Below are positions 17,949-27,655 of a stretch of DNA of 64,000 nucleotides, piece after piece; position 1 is the first letter of the stretch, and each line of letters opens with the position of its first letter. Below the pieces are notes generated by a model, which was given only the letters and a program-made list of their open reading frames with translations, was not told the DNA's origin and searched no databases. Made by a program: the position numbers and the translations under genes. Source of the DNA: RCIO01 sp965232405 (GTDB lineage: Bacteria > Pseudomonadota > Alphaproteobacteria > Rhizobiales > Rhizobiaceae); NCBI GenBank assembly GCA_965232405.1, contig OZ246966.1:3348001-3412000 (forward strand), read 5' to 3'.

Positions 17949-19205
17949 TCAGGCTGCCGGAAATCTGACGACAAAGGCCGAGCCACCATCGTCCGGCGCC
18001 TCGTAGTGCACATCGCCGCCATGATGCCGGGCGATCTGGCGCACCAGCGACAGCCCCAGCCCCCAGCCCCCAGCCTGCTCGCCGCGCCCTGCAGGTCGGT
18101 AGAACGGCTCGAAGATGCGTGCACGATCGGCTTCGGGGATGCCTGCCCCTTTGTCGGTGACGCGTAGTTCCACTCCGCTGCCAGCTCGGCCGACCGACAC
18201 AGTGACTGGCGGCGCACCGTGGCGCTCGGCGTTCAGGATCAGATTGCGGACAAGTCGGGTTACGAGTTTCGGATCGCCACGAACCACTGCTTCATCGCCG
18301 GTAACCGTAACGCCATTGCGCGCACCTTCCTCGCTCGTCAGCGCCAGCAGGTCGAACTCTTCCAGACCGTCGAGCCGGTCGACATGGTCGAGCCGGCTTG
18401 CCAGCAATATCTCGCCAACAAGCTCGTCGAGCTCAGAAAGGTTCTGGACGATCTCGTTCTTCGTCGCTTCGCTGGGGGTGCTTTCGTAAATGTCGATTGC
18501 CATGCGCAGCCGGGCGAGTGGCGAGCGCAATTCGTGACTGGCGTTGGCCAGAAGCGCGCGATGCGAAGCAATCAGCGCCTCGATCCGGTCCGCCGCCGCG
18601 TTGAAGCTGGTGGCAACGGCTGCGACCTCGTCGCTGCCGCCGAGGCTCACGCGTGCAAGCTTGTCGTTCTCGCCCCAGGTTTCCACCCCCAGGCGCAGCT
18701 TCTCCAGCCGTCGCGTGAGATGCCGAACGACGGGATAGGAGGCTAGGCCGATGATGGCCGCGATGATAGCCATGTAGATGAGCGGATAACGGCCGAATGG
18801 ACCGACCGGCCGCTCGATCCTGGCGGTAATGATGCGCCCGTCGGACAGCTGAAACGCGAAACCGCGCTGCTCATGGCCATGTCTTCGCCCGCGCCAGAAA
18901 GGTGTGCTGTCCGGCCGCGGCGGCCGCCCGACGAGTGCGATTGGCCTTCCATCGTCTTCGTAAAGGCCGATATCCGTATCGAAGGCGTCGGCAAGCCGCA
19001 GGAGAACGGTCCGCGTTTCCTCCGGGCTGGCCGTAGCAGGCAGCATGGCGACGACAAAAGTGTCGAACCGGCCCTGCCAGCTTCGGTCCTCTTCGTCCTG
19101 CCCGAAACGCACAAAAAGCCCGCTGACGATTGCTACGACCGCGAGGCTGACAAGCAGGGTCAGGTAAATCTTGATGAAGAGGCTGCCGCGCAGGCGTCTG
19201 AACAT
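17949..19205 (-). CDS. Two-component sensor histidine kinase (CpxA/RstB type)
   Basis: Inner-membrane kinase of 418 residues: membrane helix at about 11-33, a periplasmic domain, second helix near 145-165, HAMP linker, HisKA domain with the phospho-acceptor His in 'LANASHELRSPLARLRMA', and an ATPase domain with the N, G1 and G2 boxes ('NLILNAERHG', 'VTDKGAGIPEADRARIFEPF', 'GWGLGLSLV'). The ATG at 19205 begins four bases after the regulator stop. With the regulator and the Spy/CpxP-like gene upstream it forms a three-gene operon that probably senses envelope or metal stress (inference). Confidence 0.9.
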   Translation of the reverse strand: MFRRLRGSLFIKIYLTLLVSLAVVAIVSGLFVRFGQDEEDRSWQGRFDTFVVAMLPATASPEETRTVLLRLADAFDTDIGLYEDDGRPIALVGRPPRPDSTPFWRGRRHGHEQRGFAFQLSDGRIITARIERPVGPFGRYPLIYMAIIAAIIGLASYPVVRHLTRRLEKLRLGVETWGENDKLARVSLGGSDEVAAVATSFNAAADRIEALIASHRALLANASHELRSPLARLRMAIDIYESTPSEATKNEIVQNLSELDELVGEILLASRLDHVDRLDGLEEFDLLALTSEEGARNGVTVTGDEAVVRGDPKLVTRLVRNLILNAERHGAPPVTVSVGRAGSGVELRVTDKGAGIPEADRARIFEPFYRPAGRGEQAGGWGLGLSLVRQIARHHGGDVHYEAPDDGGSAFVVRFPAA

Positions 19206-19209
19206 TGCC

Positions 19210-19911
19210 TCAGCCCTCGCTGTCCTGATAGCGCGCGAAGACATAGCCAGTGCCGCGCACGGTCACGATCCGCTTCGGCTGTTTCGGATCGTCCTCGATG
19301 GCTGCGCGGATGCGCGATATGTGGACGTCGATCGACCGGTCGAACGCTTCCAGTTCGGCGCCCTTTACCTTGTCCATCAGCTGTTCGCGCGAAAGCGTGC
19401 GCCCTGCGTTCTCGGCAAGCGCCACCAGCAGGTCGAACTGGTAGCTGGTGAGCTGGCAGGGGTCGCCGTCGAGTTTGGCGGTGCGGGAGCCGGGATCGAT
19501 TTCCAGCCTGCCGAACCGCAGTATGCGGGCATCGGCTGATGCTGGACGTCCACGCCGCCGCAATATCGCCTTGAGCCTGGCAAGCAGTTCGCGCGGGTTG
19601 AATGGCTTGGGCAGATAGTCGTCGGCGCCGATTTCCAGGCCGACGATGCGGTCCATCTCGTCGCCCTTGGCGGTCAGCATCAGTACCGGCACATCGGAGA
19701 CCGCACGGATGCGGCGGCAGGTCTCGAACCCGTCCAGATCAGGCAACATGATGTCGAGGATCACGGCGTCCGGCGCGCGTTTGTTGATCTCGGCGAGGCC
19801 GGAACTTGCCGTGGCGGCCGTGTGAACGGTGAAACCGTTCTCGCCCAGATAGTCGCGAACCATGGCGGACAGGCGCGTGTCGTCGTCGACGATCAGAACC
19901 TCATCCGCCAT
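19210..19911 (-). CDS. OmpR-family response regulator (CpxR/RstA type)
   Basis: Regulator of 233 residues: receiver domain starting 'MADEVLIVDDDTRLSAMVRD' with the phospho-acceptor Asp in 'AVILDIMLPDLDG' and the conserved Lys in 'LPKPFNPRELLARL', then a winged-helix OmpR/PhoB DNA-binding domain ending 'RIRAAIEDDPKQPKRIVTVR'. The ATG at 19911 was chosen because the receiver begins there. It is partnered with the kinase immediately downstream and lies 31 bases after the Spy-like gene. Confidence 0.92.
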   Translation of the reverse strand: MADEVLIVDDDTRLSAMVRDYLGENGFTVHTAATASSGLAEINKRAPDAVILDIMLPDLDGFETCRRIRAVSDVPVLMLTAKGDEMDRIVGLEIGADDYLPKPFNPRELLARLKAILRRRGRPASADARILRFGRLEIDPGSRTAKLDGDPCQLTSYQFDLLVALAENAGRTLSREQLMDKVKGAELEAFDRSIDVHISRIRAAIEDDPKQPKRIVTVRGTGYVFARYQDSEG

Positions 19912-19942
19912 GGCTTGTTCCGCTCCTTGCGTGTCAGGCAGT

Positions 19943-20530
19943 CTACCAGCGACCGCGCATACCACGCCCACCGTGTTCCTCGAAGAGCTTCACGAGTTCA
20001 GCGCGCTGTTCGGGCGTGAGGACATCCGCCGCTTCCAGCAATGCATCGGTCATGGTCTTCGAGACGTTGTCGAGAGCGGCAACCCGTTCCGACCGCAGCG
20101 TTTCCAGCGCCGCGCGGTCGATGGTCTCGGCCGACAGGATGTCCTTCAGGTCGTCGCGCGTGTCACGGAATTCGCGAAACAGCGGGCGAAACTCGCTGCG
20201 CGCCTCGTCCATGATCTCGTAAATCTTGTCGGCCTGCTCGTCGGTCGCGTCGATCGCGTCGAGCGCACGTTCGATCCCGTGGCCGCGCATGCCCATGTGG
20301 ACGCGCATGAAGCCGCTGTGATGCGAACCCATCTCGCGGCTCTGCTCGAAGCCGAAACGCTTGTAGCCGTGGCCGCTGTCGTCACTGATGGCGGAGGCGA
20401 TACCTGCGCCGCCGACCAGCATGGCCGCTACAGCGCCTACGGCGACCCACTTGCCCCAGCCGCCATTGGCTGCGGAATTGGTTTCGTTCGTCGGATTGGT
20501 TTCAGGGGTTTCGTTGTTCTCGGTGGTCAT
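19943..20530 (-). CDS. Spy/CpxP-like LTxxQ periplasmic protein with a membrane anchor
   Basis: Protein of 195 residues. An Asn/Thr-rich cytoplasmic tail (1-23) is followed by a hydrophobic segment (about 28-48), then a His/Met-rich region and a helical domain with two 'LTxxQ'-like positions, including 'VLTPEQRAELVKLFEEHGG'. This is the Spy/CpxP/CnrX-type metal-sensing or chaperone fold. The tail ahead of the helix suggests it stays membrane anchored. The ATG at 20530 has AAGGAG upstream. It is the first gene of an operon with the regulator and kinase, the arrangement of cpxP-cpxRA or metal-responsive systems. Confidence 0.8.
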   Translation of the reverse strand: MTTENNETPETNPTNETNSAANGGWGKWVAVGAVAAMLVGGAGIASAISDDSGHGYKRFGFEQSREMGSHHSGFMRVHMGMRGHGIERALDAIDATDEQADKIYEIMDEARSEFRPLFREFRDTRDDLKDILSAETIDRAALETLRSERVAALDNVSKTMTDALLEAADVLTPEQRAELVKLFEEHGGRGMRGRW

Positions 20531-20637
20531 GATCTGGCTCCTTCGGCTCAGGCAGCGAAATTGCTGCTGGGTCTGAAGGTAGTCAGCCAACGTTTCGCGC
20601 TTAGCGCGGCAATGTAAAGTTATGTAAAGGCGGGCAA

Positions 20638-21669
20638 TCAGGCCTTGAGCAATTTCGCCACTTCCGGCGCGAAATAGGTCAACACCCCGTCGCAGCCCGC
20701 CCGCTTGAAGGCGAGCAGCGATTCCAGCATCGCCCTTTCGCCGTCTATCCAGCCATTGGCGGCGGCCGCCTTGATCATCGAGAATTCGCCCGACACCTGG
20801 TAGGCGAAGGTCGGCATCTGAAACTCGTCTTTGAGCCGCCGCACGATATCCAGATAGGGCAGGCCGGGCTTCACCATCACCATGTCGGCGCCCTCGGCGA
20901 TGTCCTGCTCGGTCTCGCGCATTGCCTCGTCGGTGTTGGCCGGGTCGATGTAGTAGGTCTTCTTGTCGCCCTTCAGTAGCCCCTGCGTGCCGATTGCCTC
21001 GCGGTAGGGGCCATAGAAGGCGGAAGCGAACTTGGTCGCGTAAGACATGATGGCGACGTCGGCGAAGCCGTTGGCGTCGAGAGCGTCACGGATCGCGCCG
21101 ATGCGCCCGTCCATCATGTCCGACGGCGCGATGACGTCGGCGCCGGCGGCAGCCTGATAGACCGCGCCAGTCGCGATCTGATCGACCGTCTCGTCGTTGA
21201 CGATGATGCCGTCGCGCAGGATGCCGTCATGGCCGTGGCTGGTGAAGGGGTCGAGCGCCACATCGGTGATGACGCCGATTTCAGGCACTTCCGCCTTGAG
21301 GGCGCGGGTGGCGCGGTTGATCAGATTGTCGGGGTCGAGGATCTGCGAGCCGGCGTCGTCGCGCAGCGCCATGTCGACATTCGGGAAGGTGGCGATGGCC
21401 GGAATTCCGAGCTTCGCCGCGCGTTCTGCCTCCCGGACTAGAAGATCGACCGTCAGTCGCTGGATGCCGGGCATGGCCGGAATATCCTCGCGCCGGTTTT
21501 CGCCGTCGATGATGAAGACCGGCCAGATCAAATCGTCCACGGTGAGGTGGTTTTCCTGCACCAGGCGGCGCGACCAGTCGGCCTTGCGCATGCGCCTCAA
21601 CCGGCGGCTGCCGGTGATCTCGTCCACGTCACGTCCGCCCGCGACAGGTTTGCCGACCGATGTCTTCAT
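20638..21669 (-). CDS. hemB: Delta-aminolevulinic acid dehydratase (porphobilinogen synthase)
   Basis: Condenses two 5-aminolevulinate into porphobilinogen in tetrapyrrole synthesis. Length 343 residues. Family marks: 'RLRRMRKADWSRRLVQEN' start region, 'DVALDPFTSHGHDG' metal-site region, 'VIAPSDMMDGRIGAIRDAL', 'YATKFASAFYGPYREA' (active-site Lys), and 'MVKPGLPYLDIVRR' (second active-site Lys). The metal-site segment has Asp/His rather than Cys residues, as in Mg-dependent alphaproteobacterial enzymes. The ATG at 21669 has AGGAGCAAGGA upstream. It is divergent from the hydrolase gene at 21811. Confidence 0.95.
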   Translation of the reverse strand: MKTSVGKPVAGGRDVDEITGSRRLRRMRKADWSRRLVQENHLTVDDLIWPVFIIDGENRREDIPAMPGIQRLTVDLLVREAERAAKLGIPAIATFPNVDMALRDDAGSQILDPDNLINRATRALKAEVPEIGVITDVALDPFTSHGHDGILRDGIIVNDETVDQIATGAVYQAAAGADVIAPSDMMDGRIGAIRDALDANGFADVAIMSYATKFASAFYGPYREAIGTQGLLKGDKKTYYIDPANTDEAMRETEQDIAEGADMVMVKPGLPYLDIVRRLKDEFQMPTFAYQVSGEFSMIKAAAANGWIDGERAMLESLLAFKRAGCDGVLTYFAPEVAKLLKA

Positions 21670-21810
21670 GCGTCCTTGCTCCTTGCCGCGCCTTCTATCA
21701 CGCAAAGCCGCTCTTCGCCACGCGCGGCACCGGTTGGACACCATGCGCGATTGACGCACCATGTGGCCCTTCGTAAGCACGATTCGGTGCGTGAGGGAGT
21801 TTGAAGGGGC

Positions 21811-22857
21811 GTGGGAGTGATCGACTTCGGTGGCGGTGAGGACATCCGTTTCGAACGGACGGGCAGGGCCGGTATTGTCACCCTGACGCGCGGCAAGGCG
21901 CTGAATGCCCTGAATCGGGGCATGGTCAATGCGCTGGCGGCGGCGCTTGCCGCGTGGAAGGATGATCCGGCCATCGAACTGGTTGTGCTGCGTGCCGAGG
22001 GGCGAGCTTTTTGCGCCGGCGGCGACATTGTCGATGTCTACAAGGCGGGCAGGGAAGGCCGGCTGCTGACCGAGTTCTTCGCCGACGAATACCGGCTGAA
22101 CGCAGCCATCGAGGCTTTTGCCAAACCTTATGTCTCGCTGATCGACGGCATCGTGATGGGCGGTGGCGTGGGCATATCGGCCCACGGCTCGCATCGCGTG
22201 GTGACGGAGAACGCGGTCTTCGCCATGCCCGAAGTCGGCATCGGCTTCTTCCCTGACGTGGGCGGCTCGCATTTCCTGCCGCAATTGCGCGGCGCGGCCG
22301 GCATGTATCTGGGCCTGACCGGCAACCGCATTCGCTGGGGCGATCAGCTTGCAGCCGGCGTTGCTACGCACGCGGTCAAGGCCGAAGCGCTGGATGCGCT
22401 GACGGAACGGCTTGCCGGCGGGGGCGATATCGACGCGATCCTCGATAGCGCAGCGGAGTACCCGCAGGCGGAAACCTCCGCTGCAACTTGGCAGGCGATC
22501 GACCGGCATTTTTCGCTGGCGACGCTGGAAGGCGTGCTCGATAGTCTGCGCCAGGCGCGGGGCGACTTTGAAACTGGCGTCGTCGACACCATTGCCAAGC
22601 GGTCGCCGACAAGCCTGAAGGTCGCCTTCCGGCAAATCGCCGAGGGCAGGGGACGCACGATGGCCGAATGCATGAACATCGAGTTCCGCATTCTCAACAG
22701 AATGCTGGCCGGCCATGATTTCTACGAAGGCATCCGCGCTGTCGTGATCGACAAGGACAACAAACCAAACTGGTCGCCTGCCACTCTCGACGAAGTGAGT
22801 GAGCAGGCGGTCGATGCCTATTTCGCTCCGCTTGGTGACAAGGAGCTGGGCTTGTGA
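21811..22857 (+). CDS. 3-hydroxyisobutyryl-CoA hydrolase (enoyl-CoA hydratase/isomerase family)
   Basis: Crotonase-fold protein of 348 residues. The length and the C-terminal extension with 'SPTSLKVAFRQIAEGRGRTM' and 'IRAVVIDKDNKPNWSPATL' identify the valine-pathway thioesterase HIBCH rather than a plain hydratase. Oxyanion-hole segments are 'GRAFCAGGDIVDVYK' and 'IDGIVMGGGVGIS', and the catalytic Glu/Asp region is 'FAMPEVGIGFFPDVGG'. It releases 3-hydroxyisobutyrate from its CoA ester. The GTG start at 21811 follows GAAGGGGC. The gene's end overlaps the DUF6163 gene by four bases. Confidence 0.85.
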   Translation: MGVIDFGGGEDIRFERTGRAGIVTLTRGKALNALNRGMVNALAAALAAWKDDPAIELVVLRAEGRAFCAGGDIVDVYKAGREGRLLTEFFADEYRLNAAIEAFAKPYVSLIDGIVMGGGVGISAHGSHRVVTENAVFAMPEVGIGFFPDVGGSHFLPQLRGAAGMYLGLTGNRIRWGDQLAAGVATHAVKAEALDALTERLAGGGDIDAILDSAAEYPQAETSAATWQAIDRHFSLATLEGVLDSLRQARGDFETGVVDTIAKRSPTSLKVAFRQIAEGRGRTMAECMNIEFRILNRMLAGHDFYEGIRAVVIDKDNKPNWSPATLDEVSEQAVDAYFAPLGDKELGL

Positions 22858-23279
22858 GCGATCAGGTGCATGGCAGGTTGCCGGGCGTCAGCAATGCGCA
22901 ATTCGCCTATTCATGGTTCTGCCGCATGCTGGCGGCGTGCTGTACCGCTATCGGGCTGATGTACTGGGTGCGTCTCATCGGGTTGTATGAGGGCGCGTTG
23001 TGGCGGTTCGATCTGATGCCGCTGCACTGGCAGGTGGCCTGCGCCGTCCTGGCGGTTCTGTTTCCCATCGCGGCGACGGGATTGTGGATGGCCGTGTCAT
23101 GGGGCCCGGTCATCTGGATAATCGCAGCCACAACCGAGGTTGCCATGTATGCGGGCTTCCCTGAACTCTACGGCTCGCGTCCGCCGCTTGTGGCGTTCCA
23201 CATCATGACGGTGATTGTCTTCGTCGCCTTCCGCGTCCTGCTCTTCCTGGAGCAGCGGCGCCGCAACGCGGCCGCGTGA
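22854..23279 (+). CDS. DUF6163 family membrane protein
   Basis: Small membrane protein of 141 residues with four helices; 'GLMYWVRLIGLYEGALWRFD' and 'AMYAGFPELYGSRPPLVAFH' are typical of this rhizobial family (DUF6163, recalled from memory). Function unknown. The GTG at 22854 overlaps the hydrolase stop (GTGA), so translation is coupled. The gene precedes ldtR, an order seen in related genomes. Confidence 0.75.
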   Translation: MSDQVHGRLPGVSNAQFAYSWFCRMLAACCTAIGLMYWVRLIGLYEGALWRFDLMPLHWQVACAVLAVLFPIAATGLWMAVSWGPVIWIIAATTEVAMYAGFPELYGSRPPLVAFHIMTVIVFVAFRVLLFLEQRRRNAAA

Positions 23280-23456
23280 ATTATTTTCAAATCCTTGCTG
23301 ATCTGTTTACCCGATATTCATCACCTTTCACGGTGGTTGCACATAACCTCCCGTTAAGCCTGCGGTTTAAGTCGAATTTTAGAGGCCTCCTCTATGGTGG
23401 CTGCCAAGGTGAAGAACAAAAAACAATTCACCGGGCGTCAAACGAGAGGCAGGACA

Positions 23457-23975
23457 ATGATGACTTCGCGTCAGACGGCAGCGCATGCCGAAACCGGGAA
23501 TGACGAACAGCGCGAGCAGATCCGTTCGCTTTATCTGGAATCTCTTCAACTGGTCGAGCGGCTGCACCGTCGTCTGCTCGATGTGATCAAGGACGAGTTC
23601 GACCGCAACGGTCGCAGCGACATCAATGCCATCCAGGCGTTGCTGCTGTTCAACATCGGCAATTCCGAGCTGACGGCCGGTGAGTTGCGTACTCGCGGCT
23701 ACTATCTCGGCTCGAACGTTTCATACAACCTGAAGAAGCTGGTCGAACTGGGCTTCATCAACCACCAGCGTTCGCGGGTCGACCGCCGTTCCGTCCGCAT
23801 CAGCCTGACCGAAAAGGGGCAGGAAGTGGCGGAAACTGTGGCACGGCTCTATGAGCGCCACATCGGTTCGATCGAGCAGGTCGGCGGCATCAATCGCGAC
23901 GAGTTCCAGCAGATGAACCGTGCGCTGCAGCGTCTCGACCGCTTCTGGAACGATACGATCGCCTACCGGATGTAG
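23457..23975 (+). CDS. ldtR: MarR-family regulator LdtR
   Basis: Winged-helix regulator of 172 residues. The wing region 'GYYLGSNVSYNLKKLVELGF' and 'RSRVDRRSVRISLTEKGQEV' match the rhizobial/Liberibacter regulator LdtR, known to control the adjacent L,D-transpeptidase gene and osmotic and motility traits. The ATG at 23457 follows GAGAGGCAGGACA; an upstream in-frame ATG at 23394 is less likely. It is followed by a terminator and then by the transpeptidase gene in the same direction, with 337 bases between them. Confidence 0.87.
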   Translation: MMTSRQTAAHAETGNDEQREQIRSLYLESLQLVERLHRRLLDVIKDEFDRNGRSDINAIQALLLFNIGNSELTAGELRTRGYYLGSNVSYNLKKLVELGFINHQRSRVDRRSVRISLTEKGQEVAETVARLYERHIGSIEQVGGINRDEFQQMNRALQRLDRFWNDTIAYRM

Positions 23976-24043
23976 GTTTTTTCCGCCGCCATCCCGCATT
24001 CTGGGACCTGGCGGGACTGGCTGGAGCAAGCTCCAAGTAGCGG

Positions 24044-24073
24044 AACCGGCGCCTTGCGGCGCCGGTTTTTTCA
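24044..24073 (+). terminator. Rho-independent terminator of ldtR
   Basis: Stem AACCGGCGCC, loop TTGC, GGCGCCGGTT, then a run of T's. The stem is perfect over ten pairs. It lies 68 bases after the ldtR stop, so the transpeptidase gene needs its own promoter. Confidence 0.9.
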
Positions 24074-24249
24074 CGTGCTTGTGTAGAGCGTGGCCATTGT
24101 GCAGCCATATTCCGATGGCTTGGCCTGTGTTATGCGCTTCGGCGCTGGTCATCCATGAAGCGGGGCGTTCTTCAGTTCACAATTGAGTGGCAGCCCCTCG
24201 GGTGCCGGCGCCTTGGCAAGGGCCTTCTTTCCGCATCGCGGAACAGGCG

Positions 24250-24278
24250 TTGACCATATCCCTTCGCGAGTCGATTAT
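24250..24278 (+). promoter_or_regulatory. Probable promoter of the L,D-transpeptidase gene
   Basis: TTGACC at 24250-24255 and GATTAT at 24273-24278 are separated by 17 bases, 34 bases ahead of the ATG at 24313. It fits the sigma-70-type consensus and the need for a start point after the ldtR terminator. LdtR presumably binds near here; I could not identify its site. Confidence 0.5.
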
Positions 24279-24312
24279 TCGGCATCGCACAAATCACAGA
24301 CCGGAGGTCTCG

Positions 24313-25566
24313 ATGACGTTCAAACGCCGCAGTTTCCTGAAGGGAGCGGGTGCGCTTGCCACAACGGCTTTGGCCTCCAATGCTTTGGCTCAGTCGGTTC
24401 TCGATGAGATTCTGAGCGCTCCCAAGCGCGGCACCTGGAACGATCGTTTCGACACCGGCGCAAGCGGCGGCGAACAGGTTGCCTCCAACCTGCCGATCTT
24501 CAGCCCTGAAACCGTCTCCTATGTTGAGCAGGCGATAGCCCGCTACAACGGCATTGTTCAGAATGGCGGATGGCCCGTCGTCCCGGCGACCAAGAAGCTG
24601 CGGCTTGGCGTTATTGAGCCGGAAGTGGAGATCATGCGCCGCCGGCTGATGATTTCCGGCGATCTTTCGACCAGTGCCGGCATCAGCCCCGCATTCGATA
24701 CCTATGTCGACGCCGCGGTGAAGCGGTTCCAGGCGCGTCATGGCCTCCCGAGCGACGGCGTCATGGGGCAGCACAGTTACGCCGCCATGAATGTTTCGGC
24801 GCCGATCCGTCTCGCGCAGCTTGAAACAAACCTGGTGCGCCTGAACTCTATGTCCGGATCCCTTGGCGACCGTTTCGTGATGGTCAACATTCCGGCGGCT
24901 CAGATCGAGGCGGTGGAAAACGGCCGGGTTGTCCTGAGGCACACGGCGATCGTCGGAAAGATCGACCGCCAGACGCCGATCCTCAATTCCAAGATCAACG
25001 AAGTCATTATCAATCCGTACTGGAACGCGCCGGAATCGATCATCCGCAAGGACATCATTCCGCTGATGCGCGACGACCCGAACTATCTGACAGATAACAA
25101 CATCCGCCTGCTTGGCCCGAATGGCGATGAAGTGGATCCGATGACCATCGACTGGTCGACCGAGGAAGCCGCGAAGCTGCGTTTCCGTCAGGATCCGGGC
25201 AAGATCAACGCCATGGCATCGGTGAAGATCAACTTCCCCAACCCGCACGCGGTTTACATGCACGACACGCCGCAGCAGAGCCTTTTCAACGATATCGACC
25301 GCTTCTTCTCATCTGGCTGCGTCCGCGTTCAGAACGTGCGCGACCTCGTGACCTGGCTGCTGCGCGACACGGATGGCTGGAACCGGCAGCGTTTCGAGCA
25401 GACCATCAAGACCGGCGAAAGCACGCCTGTCGGTCTGGCAAACCCTGTGCCGGTCTATTTCACCTATGTTTCGGCCTGGTCGACCGGCGATGCCGTGGTT
25501 CATTTCCGCGACGATATCTATGCCCTCGACGGCATCGAGGAACTACAGATCACCAGTTCCCTGTAG
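24313..25566 (+). CDS. L,D-transpeptidase with Tat-type signal (LdtR target)
   Basis: Periplasmic peptidoglycan-remodelling enzyme of 417 residues that forms or exchanges 3-3 crosslinks. Order: signal peptide with twin-arginine motif 'KRRSFLKGAGALATTALA', a linker, a peptidoglycan-binding domain ('DTYVDAAVKRFQARHGLPSD') and the YkuD domain with His317 ('VYMHDTP') and catalytic Cys336 in 'SSGCVRVQ'. The ATG at 24313 follows CCGGAGG. It corresponds to ldtP of Sinorhizobium and Liberibacter, which is controlled by LdtR. Its own terminator follows. Tat export, if real, would suggest folding before export. Confidence 0.9.
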   Translation: MTFKRRSFLKGAGALATTALASNALAQSVLDEILSAPKRGTWNDRFDTGASGGEQVASNLPIFSPETVSYVEQAIARYNGIVQNGGWPVVPATKKLRLGVIEPEVEIMRRRLMISGDLSTSAGISPAFDTYVDAAVKRFQARHGLPSDGVMGQHSYAAMNVSAPIRLAQLETNLVRLNSMSGSLGDRFVMVNIPAAQIEAVENGRVVLRHTAIVGKIDRQTPILNSKINEVIINPYWNAPESIIRKDIIPLMRDDPNYLTDNNIRLLGPNGDEVDPMTIDWSTEEAAKLRFRQDPGKINAMASVKINFPNPHAVYMHDTPQQSLFNDIDRFFSSGCVRVQNVRDLVTWLLRDTDGWNRQRFEQTIKTGESTPVGLANPVPVYFTYVSAWSTGDAVVHFRDDIYALDGIEELQITSSL

Positions 25567-25584
25567 CGTCGAAAAATATTCCGG

Positions 25585-25612
25585 AAAGGGCCGCCTTCTG
25601 GCGGCCTTTTTC
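25585..25612 (+). terminator. Rho-independent terminator of the L,D-transpeptidase gene
   Basis: AAAGGGCCGCC, loop TTCT, GGCGGCCTTTTT. The stem GGCCGCC/GGCGGCC is flanked by A's and T's, so it may work in both directions. It starts 19 bases after the stop codon. Confidence 0.88.
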
Positions 25613-25728
25613 GTTGCGCGTCGCGGCTGGAACGGCGAATTTCGCAAAGCGCGAGTGGAAGCCCTTAGTGTTTCATGTTAAGCGCCCGGCTCGCATCCGA
25701 CGACATTGCACTCAAGGGGTCATTCGAT

Positions 25729-27042
<1,314 letters not shown>

Positions 27043-27175
27043 CGCGCAGGCGCGGCGGCGGCCGGCTCGCGGCAAGACACTGCGTCAACGCCTAACCGGC
27101 CGCACCGGACTTTGAATCGGGGGCGAAAAGCTCTAACTCCGTCGGCGCAAACGATTCACATGTGCCGGATTCGCC

Positions 27176-27652
27176 ATGCGCTGCCCATACTGCCAGTCGC
27201 TCGACACCCAGGTGAAGGACTCCCGTCCGGCCGAGGACGGGGTTTCGATACGCCGTCGCCGCATCTGCCCGGATTGCGGAGGTCGCTTCACCACCTTTGA
27301 GCGGGTGCAGCTTCGCGATCTTTTCGTCGTCAAGAAGTCGGGCCGCAAGGTGCCGTTCGACCGCGACAAGCTGATGCGCTCTTTCGATATCGCGCTGAGG
27401 AAACGCAATGTTGAGCCCGAACGCATCGAGCGCGCGGTTTCGGGCATTGTGCGCCAGCTTGAAAGTTCCGGCGAAACCGAGATCGCTTCCGACAATATAG
27501 GCGAGCTGGTTATGGAGGCGCTGAAGTCGCTCGACGATGTCGCCTATGTGCGGTTTGCATCGGTCTATCGCAATTTCCGCGAGGCGCGGGACTTCCATGA
27601 ACTGCTTGGCCAGTTGAAGGATGACGTGAAAGACGAGGAAGAAGCGGGCTGA
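27176..27652 (+). CDS. nrdR: Transcriptional repressor NrdR
   Basis: Repressor of ribonucleotide reductase genes, 158 residues. N-terminal zinc ribbon with Cys3, Cys6, Cys31 and Cys34 ('MRCPYCQS' and 'RRICPDCGGRFTTFE'), followed by the nucleotide-binding ATP-cone ('VVKKSGRKVPFDRDKLMRSF'). The C-terminal tail is acidic. It starts the nrdR-ribD-ribE-ribH-nusB run; the ribD start follows three bases after the stop. No NrdR box was recognised in this window. Confidence 0.95.
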   Translation: MRCPYCQSLDTQVKDSRPAEDGVSIRRRRICPDCGGRFTTFERVQLRDLFVVKKSGRKVPFDRDKLMRSFDIALRKRNVEPERIERAVSGIVRQLESSGETEIASDNIGELVMEALKSLDDVAYVRFASVYRNFREARDFHELLGQLKDDVKDEEEAG

Positions 27653-27655
27653 GCG

